From Flaccisagitta enflata (lineage: Eukaryota; Chaetognatha; Sagittoidea; Aphragmophora): a DNA stretch of 64,000 nt. Below, in pieces: positions 11,300-46,202 of the stretch. The position numbers and the translations under genes were made by a program. The first letter of the stretch is position 1, and every line of letters begins with the position of its first letter. The notes beneath the pieces were generated by a model. That model saw only the letters and a program-made list of their open reading frames with translations, was not told the DNA's origin and ran no database searches. The stretch covers positions 97,588,001 through 97,652,000 of the forward strand of contig OZ231126.1 in assembly GCA_965153355.1 (NCBI GenBank). Direction: 5' to 3'.

Positions 11300-12186
11300 C
11301 AACTGGCGAATCCTCTGTCTTAGGAATGTTGTTTCATGGATGGATAGCTGCAAAATTTGCTTTTTTGATTTTTGATTGTTTGCGCGTGTTTATTTGCTGT
11401 GCGAGGCCGAGCGTAAGACATGCGAATGCAATCGACAAGTGGACCTGTTGCTGATGGTTAGTTGTGCGTCTGAGCGATCAAGAATATGGAAATGTTTGAT
11501 ATTTCTGATGAGTGATCTAAATAGGTATTCTGCGTAAAATTATTCAAATTGTTTTACTGCTTGTCTTGCTCATCTCTTCGTACAATGTGTGGGCCTGCTC
11601 ATTCAATTGTTAATCATTCTCTGTGAAATAGTGATAAGGAGATAGACGCACCGAGCAGAGGAAGTTTTTATCGGAGTTACAATCACACACGCATTTTGTT
11701 ATCGGAGGATTATTGGTTTTTGCAAAATATTTTATCATTACGAGAAATCGACTTGTTACTCAATGACATAGATACAGCGACTGGCGCTTTCTGAAAAAAT
11801 ACAAAAATGACACTATTTTATCTGAAATTTTAAATTTGCATAGATAACGTTATTGGAACGCGCTCAGTTACTGATCTCGGAATCGCGCTATGTTCTTGTC
11901 CCGTTCATACTTGATTTTCTAAATTTAAAATTTCCAGTGGGTCATGGTACATTGACAAAACAAGTTTTCATTGCATTTCACTTGATTTTTCAGCCGTAAA
12001 AAGAAGAATTTGAGATTAAAACTGGCATATGCAAGTTGAATCATGCAAAAAATGTCTGTTGACAAGTTAATTGAAATCGTCAAAGCAAAAATTTTCATAA
12101 AATTTCATGCTAAAAAAATCATGATGAATCTGGCTTGGGTAGCATATTCTATGGCAATTTTCAGTGCGTCATAGAGTCTCGCTCAC
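11300..12186. other. Intron of the left cyclase copy with hairpin element
   Basis: This matches 21.42-22.4 kb of the right arm with many differences. It contains a hairpin element at about 11824-11938 (outer AAATTTTAAATTTGCATAGA, inner CGCGCTATGTTCTTG). Confidence 0.55.
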
Positions 12187-12695
12187 CTTGGATCGGAATT
12201 CGTGTCCTGCGAATTCAAGTTCTTTGGAGACCTCAGCGGGCCATCCAGACATGTTGTTGATGGCCCGGTCAGTTTCTCCATATCGCAAGACTTGCTGCGT
12301 CAGTAGAGGCTCCAACTCTTGAGCGGATTTCCTGAGAGCAATCAAATCATCGTGGATTTTTATGATGGACCAACTGACTGACAGACCAAACAGCGGACTG
12401 ATGAACCGAAGCGACCTCAACTCAAGATTCTCGTTTGACTTAAACGTCGCTTGTCCAGTCATAGTCGATGCAAACGGACTAATAGTACTAATACTGTACG
12501 TTGGTTTTGGAGGGAGGTGAAGCGTCTCTGCGCTGCCATGATAAATCGTTCTGCGTCAAACTAACATCATGGGACCAACAAATTACTTAATTGTATGTAC
12601 ATATATGGACAGATTTCTCTTTTTCTAATACACACAATAACAAGGCCACATAGACCAACGATGCGCCCTCTTTGAATTTTATGAATCAATATTTT

Positions 12696-12752
12696 TTATG
12701 AATGAATGAATGAATGAATGAATGAATGAATGAATGAATGAATGAATGAATG
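12696..12752. repeat. (GAAT)n microsatellite
   Basis: Pure tetranucleotide run in the left arm; the counterpart is ATTC at 20824-20900. Confidence 0.9.
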
Positions 12753-12839
12753 AAGAATGATCAAAAGAAAGAAAGAGTTGGTTGGAGCTGTTTTTTTTTT
12801 TTTTTATGAAAGAGCCTGTATTTCTAATTTAAATATTTC

Positions 12840-12930
12840 CATTTCGGACGGTCCAGCTAACGGACCGACTAACCAACCTACCAATGTATTGACATGACCT
12901 CTATTAATATGCGAGGATGCATCTAAAAAG
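12840..12930 (+). mobile_element. SINE-like element 3' end
   Basis: GACC-rich sequence ending GATGCATCTAAAAAG. The right-arm copy is at about 20651-20740 on the minus strand. Confidence 0.5.
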
Positions 12931-13808
12931 AATCCTTCAAAAAATTCTTAACATTTCTTTCTTTTCAGGTGAATTTCTGTTCACAAAAAACGTGTCTGTT
13001 AGTATGCTATCCAACTGTATGAGTAATTGGGTCAAGGAAAAATTTATAAAAAAAGCATAAAACAAACAAGAGCATACAAGCTTAGACGTGTAAAAATGTT
13101 GAAACGTGGTTATTTGTATGACAACAAACCTAACATAAACACGTCAGTATTCAAACCCTTATTTGCATAATGCAGGTAAATCGATGTTGTTCTCTAGACT
13201 TCCAGCGGATTTACGAAAAATCAGTTTATTGCAGCTGATGCCGTTGATATGGTAAAAGTATCTCCCTTAATGATCAAAAAGTGTTATCAACGTTCACATT
13301 TATTCATTCTGTGCTGTGTTTGCTGCTTGGTTGGAAACCAATTGCATCGGAATATGTCTACAATAATTTGGAAAAGCCTTATGAAATGGAATCTTTTCCT
13401 CGTTGTACCCCTGTTGAGGGGACTGAGTGAATGAGCTAACTGTTGCAGCTTCTCCAAAGCCGCCTCTTATAGATAGGATCAACCCACCGACTGACCGACG
13501 TACAAAGCGGGTTGTGGACTGACCGACCAATAGGATGCAACATGTTGAATCCCTTAGCACGCAACTTGTAAATGTGCAATCTTAGTTCAGGAAGGATGTG
13601 TTTGCCTATGCTCTTGGGCTACTCACATTTACCAGCAAATGATTCTCACAAAAAAAAAGAAAATAAGAAAAGGAATAATGATTTACCTGTTCAGATTGGA
13701 CATTACGACAGCAGCAATTCCCCGCTCTTTTCCCAAATACTGGATAACTTTGGCAACTTCGAGCGAGAACTCAATTTCCTGTCGCAAAATAGAATTGGAG
13801 TATTCTCT

Positions 13809-14020
13809 TTTTCATTCATTTATTCATTCATTCATTCATTCATTCATTCAATTTTTCATTCATTCATTTGTTCATTCCGTTATCTATTCATTCAATTTAT
13901 CATTTATTTTATTTCTTATTCAACAATTGGTTAATTCATTCTTTCAACCATTCACTCTTTCATTCAACCATTCATTAATTCATTCATTCATTCATTCATT
14001 CGTTCAGTTATTCATTCAAC
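13809..14020. repeat. (ATTC)n microsatellite
   Basis: ATTC run with CAACC interruptions next to the TM1-exon counterpart. The right-arm counterpart is GAAT at 19555-19780. Confidence 0.9.
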
Positions 14021-14132
14021 CATTCACCTTTTTTAGTTCGACAGCGTGAATAGTCTCAGTGATGTTGGACACTAACGACGAAATGTTGACTCCAATCAAG
14101 GCTACGATCGGAACCAAGGTTAGAAATGTAAT

Positions 14133-14840
14133 CTGCAAAACATTACAATCGGAAGGTCAGAAATATAGTCCACAATCAATTAAGAACCAAACCCAGGTTT
14201 GAAATGTAATCTGCAATGAATTACCATTGGAACCAAGGTTTGAAATGTAATCTGCAAAACATTACAATTGGAAGGTCGGAAATATAATCCACAATCAATT
14301 AAGAACAAAACCAAGGTTAGAAGTGTTATCTGCAGTGATATGGAAATGGAAGTATGGAACCAAGGTTAGAAATGTAATATGCAATGAATGACAATTGTAA
14401 CAAAGGTTGGAAATGTAATCTGCAATGAATGACAATTGGAAGCAAGGTTACATATGTAATCTGGAACAAATTACGATCGGAACCAAGGTGTGAAAAAAAA
14501 AATCTGCAATGCATGACAATGAGAACCAAGGTTAGAAATGTAATCTGCAATGAATGACAGTGGGAACCAAGCTTAAAAATGTAATCTGCAATGAATGACA
14601 ATTGGATTTGTAACAAATATAATCTGGAATAGATTACGACAGAACCAAGGTTAGAAATGTATTCAAAAATGAATTAGGATTGGAACCAAGGATAGAAATG
14701 TAATCAATGCAATGAATTATGATCGGAACCAAGGCCAGAAATGTAATAAAGAAATGGTTTATAACTAAGGTTAGAAATGTAATTAAGATTAGAACCAAGG
14801 TAATTTGAACGGGTCCAATATATTTCACATCCAAACTCAC
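14133..14840 (-). repeat. Exon-edge echo array, left-arm copy
   Basis: Mirror copy of the 18739-19446 array: about 17 units of roughly 40 bp, each carrying on the minus strand a CAG acceptor followed by ATTACATTTCTAACCTTGG. The longest array ORFs translate identically in the two arms. Confidence 0.85.
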
Positions 14841-15411
14841 TTTTAGCATGTAAACCCCACGTCCACTTTTTGTCGTAATCTGTCCACTGAAGAAGCCTTT
14901 GCGTTGGTATGTTTCCTTTTGTTCGGACGCCTTTTTAGAAAGGATTTTTTGAGCATGAATAGATATGAATTAGTTAATAATTAGATATCCATTAATTGAT
15001 TAATATCTCAACAATGTATTCAATGGTTGAATATAGTTTCATGTACAGAGGCAGGATGCAGGATGTAGGATGCAGAATAAGAGGAAACAGAAACAAACCT
15101 GCTGAGGATGTAATGGGTCCACACAATCAGTAACTGTATGTCTGTATCTGTATCTTAATGATTACTAACATACCTGCTGAGGATGCAGTGGATCTGGATC
15201 ATCTGCATCTGCTCCTCCCAGATGCTTTCCAGCCTCCCCGCTCGCAGAGTCCTAATCAAAAAGGGTTTACAACACATGTTATGTTAATTAGATCATAAAT
15301 CATTTCAAAACACGAGAAATCTAGATTGGCACCCAAACTGTGTTATCGAGCGTGAATTTTTTACAAGCGCTTAAGGCTTGTAGCAAGTTTGTGAGAGGTA
15401 ATGTTCATTTG

Positions 15412-15789
15412 CAGGCCTGATTTTAGCGATTTTTTTGACAGAGCTAGTCGGGCTCGCTCCCCACATTTTGAAAGATCCCGACGGGAAAACCATGAGCCCG
15501 ATATAAACTGTTTTGAAAAATTTTCAAATTATATTAGCCTTTATTTGTATTAATAATACTGATAAGATGATGCAATGATGAGATATCACTAATTGTATAA
15601 TTCAATATGTAGAATGCTCAAAGATTGACTTAAAACATGAAGATTTTTGGCCGTTTTACTCCATCAGCTTGCGCACTTCAAATCCATCCCAACGAGAGAG
15701 CCTGCTGGGCTCAGAGCCCGCAAAATAAAAGAGCCCGAGAGCAAAACTGAGAGCATCAGGCTCGCGGGCGCTCTCTAAAATCAGGCCTG
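15412..15789. mobile_element. 378-bp TIR element, CAGGCCTGATTTTAG ends
   Basis: Perfect 15-bp terminal inverted repeats CAGGCCTGATTTTAG ... CTAAAATCAGGCCTG. The interior is rich in GAGCCCG / CGGGCTC. CAG...CTG ends resemble hAT-type MITEs; no clean 8-bp target duplication was found. Confidence 0.7.
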
Positions 15790-16608
15790 TGAATCATTTG
15801 TACTTTGTATTTACATTTCGTTGTCAGCTTCTTCCCACGGAAACATTAAAAGCTACAACATGAAAATAAATGAACTTACTTTCAATGCCTCGTAAGAAAT
15901 TAGGGTTGAGTCCAGGTAAGGTGGCAGAACCGAAGGAAATTGTAGTTCCTGGGGTTCTGAGTGCCCGTGGCCGTGTGTATGACCGTAGGGGGCGCCTTCT
16001 GGGGCAAGCTCGCCCCCATACCCATCGGCGTTCGGGGCCTGAGAATGGGAGATATGAAATGTGTAAAAATGTTGCATTATAAGAATTTAGCAAATCTTTT
16101 CACTCTATTCATATTATTCACATATTAATCATGTACAATATACAAATATCAGGGATGATAAAGATATTTTGTACCTGAGGCCATTGATTCTTTGGATGAG
16201 GCATCTAGGACGTCCGGAGTGATGGTACACTAAGCTAAGCTGCAAAGCTGAAAATACAAATGAAAATGGAAATTTTTTTAGTCCAGTACAATGGAAATTC
16301 TACCCTAGTCTTTCTATAAAAAAGTTCAGCAATAGATGGAAATCTTAAAACCATGAGATTTTATTGAATAAAATGACATTTGTATCTTTAATTCCCTTTC
16401 AATCGAAACGTGGATAATTTTCAAACCCTGATTACAAACTGTTTTGTATTTTTTTACCATTTGAATAAATGTCTAGCACTGCATGTTTAGCACTACATGT
16501 TTACAATTTTTGTTTACAATTTTTCTTTAGTGCTACATGTTTAGCACTACATGTTTACGATTTTTGAAGTTTTTTTTTAAATGATCATAAGCATGGGTTC
16601 AATCTATC

Positions 16609-16848
16609 AAAATTTTTTGTCCAACCGCCCGACGGACAAAGCGGGTTGTAGAGTCGCGTGCACGCGACTAACAACCTTCCTTTATAATAACTAAGCAACC
16701 AAGAATTGTTTTCTGCTTACAGGTCGTTATCTATCCGTTGAAGCCAGTTATAAGCATTTGGAAAATGTCGTCTTGAAAGCATCGAAGAAACGCCATTTCA
16801 AAAGGTATCAGTGATTAGGTCAACCTTTTTTGCTTGTATGTTTTTTTT
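16609..16848. other. Unique spacer at the centre of the inverted repeat
   Basis: About 240 bp not shared by the arms. It contains the 3' end of a SINE-like element (AGTCGCGTGCACGCGACT palindrome at about 16653-16670) and a candidate exon. It sits between two divergent cyclase start codons (16204 on minus, 17375 on plus). Confidence 0.8.
16723..16804 (+). CDS. Candidate 82-nt exon in the spacer
   Basis: A good acceptor (TTTTCTGCTTACAG) and donor (AAAAG|GTATCAG) bound an open frame reading RYLSVEASYKHLENVVLKAS followed by KKRHFKR. It cannot be joined in frame to the 17375 start, which has TAG directly upstream. It could be a 5' non-coding exon or part of an unrelated gene. No family recognised. 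Confidence 0.3.
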
Positions 16849-16879
16849 GATAGATTGAACCCATGCTTATGATCATTTA

Positions 16880-17115
16880 AAAAAAAACTTCAAAAATCGT
16901 AAACATGTAGTGCTAAACATGTAGCGCTAAAGAAAAATTGTAAAGAAAAATTGTAAAGAAAAATTGTAAACATGTAGTGCTAAACATGCAGTGCTAGTCA
17001 TTTATTCAACTGTTAAAAAAATACAAAAATTGTAAACAAAAATTGTACACAAAAATTGTGAACAAAAATTGTAAACATGTAGTGCTAAACATGAAGTGCT
17101 AAAAATCTATTTAAG
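16880..17115. repeat. Tandem GTAGTGCTAAACAT / AAAAATTGTAAAC repeat
   Basis: Short units are expanded in the right arm. The left arm has a shorter version at about 16470-16560. Confidence 0.8.
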
Positions 17116-17374
17116 TGGCAAAAAAAAAAAAGTTTGTAATCAGGGTTTGAAAATTATCCACGTTTCCACGTTTCGATTGAAAGGGAATTAAAAGTACAAA
17201 TGTCATTTTATTCAATTAAATCTCGTGGTTTTAAGATTTCCATCTATTGCTGAACTTTTTTATAGAAAGACTAGGGTAGAATTTCCATTGTACTGGACTA
17301 AAAAAGTTTCCATTTTCATTTGTATTTTCAGCTTAGCAGCTTAGCTTAGTGTACCATCACTCCGGACGTCCTAG

Positions 17375-39851
<22,477 letters not shown>

Positions 39852-40338
39852 TTTGGCCACTATCACCACCAACACCACCAACATCACCAACACCACCAAC
39901 TATATAATCACCATCAACAACAGCACCATCATCAGCAAAACCACTAAAAACACAAACAACACTATCACAACTGCTGTCAATGCCACCATCGCCAAGAAGC
40001 AACGTTACCATCCACCATAATGAGCGCAGCCACTAAGCTTATTACCATCCCCCACATATCTAATATAGTCCTATCCACAGCGCCTCCACCGGTCATCACC
40101 TACCACAACAGCATCACCGACATTTGCACTAATATTCTCTCCATATAACTACCACTCAAACAGCTCTCTGCTTTACTATCGTGCTAATAAATCCATCACC
40201 ATCTGAAAAAGAAACAAAAGCTTCGGAACAGTATTGTTCCTTAACGAATAAAGCGCAATAGCATTACCGATATATAACTACAATCCAGACAGCTGTCTGC
40301 ATTAAGTCAAAGTTTGCATCACAAATATCAAAACTATA
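39852..40338. other. Sequence downstream of the cyclase stop
   Basis: ACCACCAACATCACC-rich stretch to about 40140, then plain sequence. It may be 3' untranslated; no clear polyadenylation site was chosen, though AATAAA occurs (CTAATAAATCC near 40183). Confidence 0.4.
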
Positions 40339-41493
40339 CAGTAGATGTCGTCTAGACTTAGGAATACGGGGGCCCTCAAATCTTAAATACCATTTCTGTA
40401 ACTGTAATGAAACTGTGTATGTATAATAGGTTGTACCTAAATGACGAAAAGTGATAAATTTGGTATTCTACATGCACTTTATACTGTGGGGCTGTCTTGG
40501 GCTCCTGTTAAGATTAGTTTTGCCACTAGAATCCTACTATAAGCTTTCCGCATCTTACCTTTGGTAAAACCTACCTCTATGGGAACCAAAAATTTCAAAA
40601 TACGTTAATGTCTATTTTGACTACAGATTTGAAATCTGCAGAAAAAACTGTTAATTGAAAGTGCTTTCCTTTTTTTCGAAATTCCAACTAGAAGGTGCTT
40701 AAAATAAGCGTTGAAGTTTGCAAAACTTACCTTTCTCTTTAATTTCTTTGTAAAATCGCCGTACTTACCTTTTTGTCATATCTTCAAGATGAATTTTGAC
40801 CATGATCCCACAGGAATTTGGAAAAAGAAAAGCACTTTAAACTATCAGTTTTTCATGCAGATTTCAAATATGCAGTCAAAAATGGGATTTTAGTAACTTG
40901 AATTTCTTGGTTTCCTATAGGCTAAAGGAAATTTTAAGGTAAGGCGCGGCCAGCAAGATGCAAAATTTTCTAACTGCAATTGATGTCATTAGAAGCGCAA
41001 GATAGCCCCACAACAAGAACTACTTGTAGAATTCTGATTTTATTGTTTATTGTCATTTCGGTACAAGCTAATGTATAATGCTTATGACTTGGGAAGGGTT
41101 GACGATGGGGTACGGCAGCTCTGTGGATGGAAAACTCTCTTGAATACACTCAATCAAATTCTCTTCAATGAATCAGCTGCAGTAGTTAGTCTTGTGGTAC
41201 TTGACTTCAGATTTATCAGTTAAAGATCTTTTCATGAAAGGTTCCAGGTTCAAATCCTTGGCTGGTTTTGTTATTCAAGCAAATAGATGAAGCTGAAATT
41301 CTGCAAAAAAAATGATTGTTCTATAGTTTTATACTAAAAGTTTTTTCCTAAGGTAAGCCGTAGGGGGATACCATACCCCATTGTCAACCCTTAAGGATTC
41401 TCATATTACACCTGCAAAATATCAGCCCACTCACTTTACTAATACTCAGGTTATGAGCTCCCCCGTATTTCTTAGTCTAGACGACATCAACTG
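40339..41493. mobile_element. Tc1/mariner-like palindromic element with TA target
   Basis: Ends CAGTAGATGTCGTCTAGACT and its inverted counterpart CAGTTGATGTCGTCTAGACT, both next to TA; about 35 bp of terminal repeat. Further inverted blocks lie inside (TGTGGGGCTGTCTTG / AAGATAGCCCCACA). No transposase. A third copy of the end occurs at 45741. Confidence 0.8.
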
Positions 41494-42224
41494 TACTTAA
41501 GCATCACTTTCCACTTCGCCATTTAGCATGACCTCTCTCAAACACACAAAATTTCTCCCATATATACACACAGAGATCTCACTAACATCACCTTAGTCAT
41601 CATAACTGAAACTCAAATGACAGTTGTACGTGCTTTTCTTTTTTTTTTCTTTTTTCTTTTTTGAAACTTTTTCTTAGAACAACCACTGCAATCCGCTTAT
41701 CCAAAGAGCAGCCACTTAAAAACAGTGAGATTTTTTTTTATCTTTTTGGTGATGTTGAAAAAATGGGCTACCCTTACCCTCGCCCATCCATGACAAATTG
41801 GTGCCCGCATATATCCGCTGTCCAAATTGGATTGACTGTACTACAAATGAGTGGGACAGTTTGTCTGCATATATCCGTTCGTTGAAAAAAAAAAGATATG
41901 TCTGTTAATTTTCTCCAATTTCTCCAGATTGATATACGACTGCCGTGATCTTTAATGAGGCTGTCAGATTGTCCGTTTGTCAGAGGTCCACTGATATGCG
42001 AGTTTGACTCATCCACCGATTTGCTCACATATGGCTGGTCGACAACTGACACTGGGGATGTGGACGAAATTAGAAATGCTTCTCAACTCGTTTGTAGATG
42101 CAAATTTAGTCACAAATTTGCGACAAACGTGAAATTGTATTCGTTTGTTATATTTCCTTCGCATCTTCAGCGTCGTCATCCTTAATACTTTTAACCGTCA
42201 ATTCTTTTCACTTTTTGCTCTTTC
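41494..42224. other. No gene recognised
   Basis: Mixed sequence with ACTCGTTTGTAGATGC-type text; no exon chain or repeat recognised. Confidence 0.4.
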
Positions 42225-42228
42225 TTCT

Positions 42229-42259
42229 TTTCTTTCTTTCTTTCTTTCTTTCTTTCTTT

Positions 42260-42343
<84 letters not shown>

Positions 42344-42445
42344 TATCTATCTATATCTCGTTCTTCCTCTCTATTCTTTTCTTTCTTTCTTTCTTCTTTC
42401 TTTCTTTCTTCTTTCTCTTTTCTTTCTTTCTTTCTTTCTTCTTTT

Positions 42446-42495
<50 letters not shown>

Positions 42496-42503
42496 TTTCT
42501 TTC
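42229..42503. repeat. (TTTC)n microsatellite
   Basis: Long pyrimidine tetranucleotide run with minor interruptions. Confidence 0.95.
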
Positions 42504-42529
42504 TCTTATTAACATTTTTTGCCCTTTTT

Positions 42530-42938
42530 GGGCAGCGGCCCCAAAGGGACAATGTCCTGTAGGACACAGGGGTGAATTTCCAGACGTCCGTCTGTCCGTC
42601 CATCCCCCCTTGAAGCTCAAACCTCAAATAAGTCAAATTTCTATTGAATAACATGGGAAATTGACAAAATACAAACTTCACATTGAATAAAATAGAAAAT
42701 TTACAAAAAAGTTAAGAATTGCATGATTCCCATTGAATAACATAGAAAATTAATGAAAATTGAGAAAATTGTAAAATTCCCATTGAATAACATGATAAAT
42801 TGACAAGAAATTGAAAAAATGCAAAATTCCTATTGAATAACATGGAAAATTGCTACTAAGGCCTCAAATATAACCTCTCAGGACATATGGAAATTCACTT
42901 CTGTGTCCTACAGGACATCGGCCCTTTGGGGCCGCTGC
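42530..42938. mobile_element. GGGCAGCGGCCCC TIR element
   Basis: Ends GGGCAGCGGCCCCAAAGGGA with CCTGTAGGACACAGG, and the inverted copy at about 42890-42938. The interior is a roughly 57-bp tandem of CCATTGAATAACATGGAAAA units. Confidence 0.8.
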
Positions 42939-42978
42939 TCTGCTCTCACTCCACTTCTTCAGCTAATTACTACAAGCA

Positions 42979-43003
42979 GGGCATCGGGTACCGCTGACCA
43001 TGT
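42979..43003. repeat. 25-bp direct repeat, copy 1
   Basis: Begins GGGCATCGGGTACCGCTGAC; the identical second copy is at 43741-43765, so the pair brackets the 43046-43704 element. Confidence 0.85.
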
Positions 43004-43045
43004 GCGATCCTTGGATGACTTGTTCTGTATCTAACTGTCCCTTTT

Positions 43046-43704
43046 GGGCAGTGGCCCTGGAGGGGCAGATGACGTATGATTCCACACAGGGTGACTTTCA
43101 CTGGTTTCCGTTTTCCGTCTCCTCCCCCTCTGACAAACCAGGCCCCCAGACCCAAGATCAGGCTTTTCAGACACCAAGTCAGGCCTCACAGGCCCCTAAT
43201 CAGGCCTCTCAGACCCCAAATCAGGCCTCTCAGACATTAAATTAAGCCTCTCAGATTCAACTCAAGCCATTTGAATCAGGCCTATCACACCCTCAGACCC
43301 CAAATCAGGTCAATCAGACCCCAAATCAGGCTTCCCAGACTTCAATTTCTTCAGATCTCAATTCAGGCCTACCAGACCCCAATTTTGGCCTCTCAGACCC
43401 CAACTCAAGCGTCTCAGCGTACAACTCAGGCCTCTCAGACCCTATTTCATGCCCCTCACACCCCAAATCAGGTCCGCAAACCTCTATTTAGGCCTCTATT
43501 TAGGCCTAACTCAGGCCGCCCAGATCTTAATTCAGGCCTTTCAGGCACAACCCAGGCCTCAAAGACCCAAAATCCGGCCCCTCAGGCCTCCCAGACCTTA
43601 AATCAGTCAGGCCTCTTAGACCCCAAATTGTTCCACTCAGTCCGCTACTCAGAAAATCGTCTTGTGTGGAATCATAGGTCATCTGCCCCTCTGGGGCCGC
43701 TGTC
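43046..43704. mobile_element. GGGCAGTGGCCC TIR element with CAGACCCCAAATCAGGCCTC array
   Basis: Terminal repeats share GGGGCAGATGACGTATGATT / AATCATAGGTCATCTGCCCC. The interior (43135-43620) is a tandem of about 20-bp units with AGGCCTCTCAGACCCC. Confidence 0.85.
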
Positions 43705-43740
43705 CCTTTCACCATCACATCCTTATATAGACTAACTTAG

Positions 43741-43765
43741 GGGCATCGGGTACCGCTGACCATGT
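43741..43765. repeat. 25-bp direct repeat, copy 2
   Basis: Identical to 42979-43003. Confidence 0.85.
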
Positions 43766-46200
43766 AACGCTTTTGCGACTATTTCATTTGTCCTTTCTTA
43801 ATCTATCTTTTTTCTTGTAATATACACGACGGTTCCTTCGTTATTAGCTCCAGATCGCTCAAAGAACATGATTCGGTGACTGAAAACTTCGTTTAAAGAA
43901 GTTTTTTTTATTTTTGGAATGAAAACGCAAAAAAAAAGAAAAAAAAATGCAATGATATGCAACGAATAAAGAGAAGGGGGAAAAGAGAAGAGAAGAAGAG
44001 GAGGGGTTATAGAACAAAGATACGGAACGAACTTGTGACTTTTTTATACCCAAAAAGAATGTATACAAAAACAAATCCAAATGAATTTAACAGAATGTAC
44101 ATTATCCGGATTTAAAAACCTAACTGCACCGCCTTGTTGGTTAGTAATTGTTTGTACAAGCATAACGTCTTTAAGTATTTCTCGACATAGAATCTCCTTT
44201 CGTTAGATCAATTATTTGTTTAGTTTTTGTTATAAATCCTCATGTACAAGTAAAGAATGTAGATACCTTTCCCCCCCCCCCACCAACACGATACTGCGAT
44301 CATCGCGAACCACAGAAATATGACAGTAATCTACGATATTTTTGCACATCTATTTAAAGGCGGTTGCAGATATATTACGTTCCATCTAAAAATGAAAACT
44401 TTCGCACGGATTAATGTACACCTAACTATCTGTTCGGAACATTCTCAAAAGTTACACGTAATAATATGTGTGCGGAAAAGTCCAAATGATCACTACCACG
44501 TAGTAGAAAGCATAGGGAAAAAAATACAATCATATTCACTTTCAACTTTGAGACAATGGGTAGAATGTTCTATGTTCTGATATACATACAAATACACAAA
44601 ATGTCCAATGTCATCTTGGACGCACTTACATAATTGTTGACATACTTTACAACAGTTTCATACATGAACCGATTTATTGTTATTTTAACCATAGATATTG
44701 TTCAGCAACTGTATGTGTGTGTGTGTTAGTGTGTTTGTGTTCATTAAAAGAAGAAAAACCAAGAACAACGATCCAACAAAGATGAAACAAAGATGAAACA
44801 AAGATGAAACCAAGATGAAACCAAAATGAAACAAAAATGAAACAAAAACGAAAGACTGGCCCAACAAAAAAAAAGAAAAACAATACCAATAAGGGCAATG
44901 ATGTACAATGAAGACGATAAAAATAAACAAGTACAGTGTACAAGATAAAAATACAGTAAAATATAAATAGCTAAATTATCAAGTACTATAAAAACCGACT
45001 TAAAACGAAAACAAACAAACAAACAAAATACACACGGAAAACACGGAAAATAGAACTCTGGCTCCCGTAGAAGGAGTCTTAACGTGAATTTTGGTCAACT
45101 GGGAAGGAGTTTGACCAAACTGACGTTGAGGCAAATTCTGAAAGGATTTCGAGATTTCTATTTTTCTTTCTCTATTTTCATCAAACAATGACTAAAGTGC
45201 TTTGTTTTTAAGTCATTCATTGTGTCTCGTGTTTTTATTGATAAACTTGCGCAACTGCGTGTTTCATTGTCATTAATAACCTTTCTTGCAATGTGAACTC
45301 TTGTTTTACTAAACATGAGGTTTGATTGATTGAAACTTTTAAATCGTCCATGTATTTCTATTTCAAAATATTGTTTCCTCCAGCGCATCATTACAATCGA
45401 ATTTGCATAATTGAAACCGAAAGCGTTACCAAAATTTGGGCGGACTTAATAGAATTGAATATCTCTGTCACGTAGCGTTTTAGTATTTTAATAAACATGT
45501 ATGAATATTGACATATTCAATATTGTTGCGGAGAGACGCATAAATGATATCATTATATGCAGTAGCTGTTATTTCGTGGGTTAATGAGTTTTAATCGTTT
45601 AATCATATCAATCGTGTGTATCGTGAATATTCTATGTCAATAAATGTTACAATGGCGAATGAAACAATGGGTCATTAATTTCATGGAATAAAAAGAAGAC
45701 ATTGCAACCTCGCAGCAAGGAAAACAAAGTTGATTATGTACAGTAGATGTCGTCTAGACTTGGAAATGCGGATGAATTCATTACAGGAAGACAGATAAAC
45801 TTAAGAGACTGATATTTGGAATATAAACTAATAAAAAGATGCTTTATTGCCCATGGGTGTTGGTTGCCATGGAAACACATTTCCATGTATTCACGCTAAA
45901 TTATCAATATTTTGAGAAGTTTTTTGAAGGAACATTGTTTAAAATAAAATTTGCTGCAATTTTCCCACTATATGTTCAGTAGGAATATCGCTTGTTTGGC
46001 GGTTGCTAGAGAGCGTCATAGGGCTGTCACAGATAGTTAGGATGGATTTAAGCCCAGGATTAGACGCTCATTTCACTTCGCGAATCAGTCGAGTGTGTTA
46101 TGGATCTAAGATGACCTAATGGGCAATTTGTAACCTAAGTACGTCTGGCGTATCACAGCTCAGCCGGATGAGAAAAAACAGAAGAGAGATGAGGAGAGGG
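43766..46200. other. No gene recognised
   Basis: AT-rich sequence with short ORFs of no recognised family. Minor features: AAGATGAAACAA repeat at 44775-44850, (TG)n at 44710-44735, and a lone Tc1-like end (TACAGTAGATGTCGTCTAGA) at 45739. Confidence 0.4.
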
Positions 46201-46202
46201 CG

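Larger units (their letters stand above)
9552..16204 (-). pseudogene. Left-arm partial copy of the NIT guanylate cyclase gene (exons 1-9)
   Basis: On the minus strand, exons 1-7 are present and open: 16175-16204 (start ATG), 15880-16038, 15174-15251, 14841-14930, 14028-14132 (TM1), 13687-13778 and 12187-12331. The counterpart of exon 8 (about 11148-11268) has stops and indels: after codons for A-T-L it runs into stops. The counterpart of exon 9 (about 9552-9664) has shrunk from 181 nt to roughly 110 nt. TM2 and the catalytic exons have no counterpart here. This copy cannot encode a cyclase. It reads toward the left FAM78 copy. Confidence 0.8.
4169..16608. repeat. Left arm of a 12-13 kb inverted repeat
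   Basis: The reverse complement of this segment matches 16849-30114. The outer edge is sharp: GCCATAGAGGAGCATTC at 4169 matches the complement ending at 30114, and nothing matches beyond. The inner edge is at 16608/16849. Stretches at 12.2-12.5, 13.3-14.05 and 14.3-14.85 kb translate identically in the two arms; near the centre only a few substitutions are seen. Microsatellite lengths differ, and 7.4-12.1 kb is much degraded relative to the right arm. Confidence 0.93.

Noticed and set aside
12169-12462. Left-arm cyclase NIT exon as evidence of a functional second gene
   Set aside because: This exon is intact, but later exons in the same arm are broken and the catalytic exons are absent.
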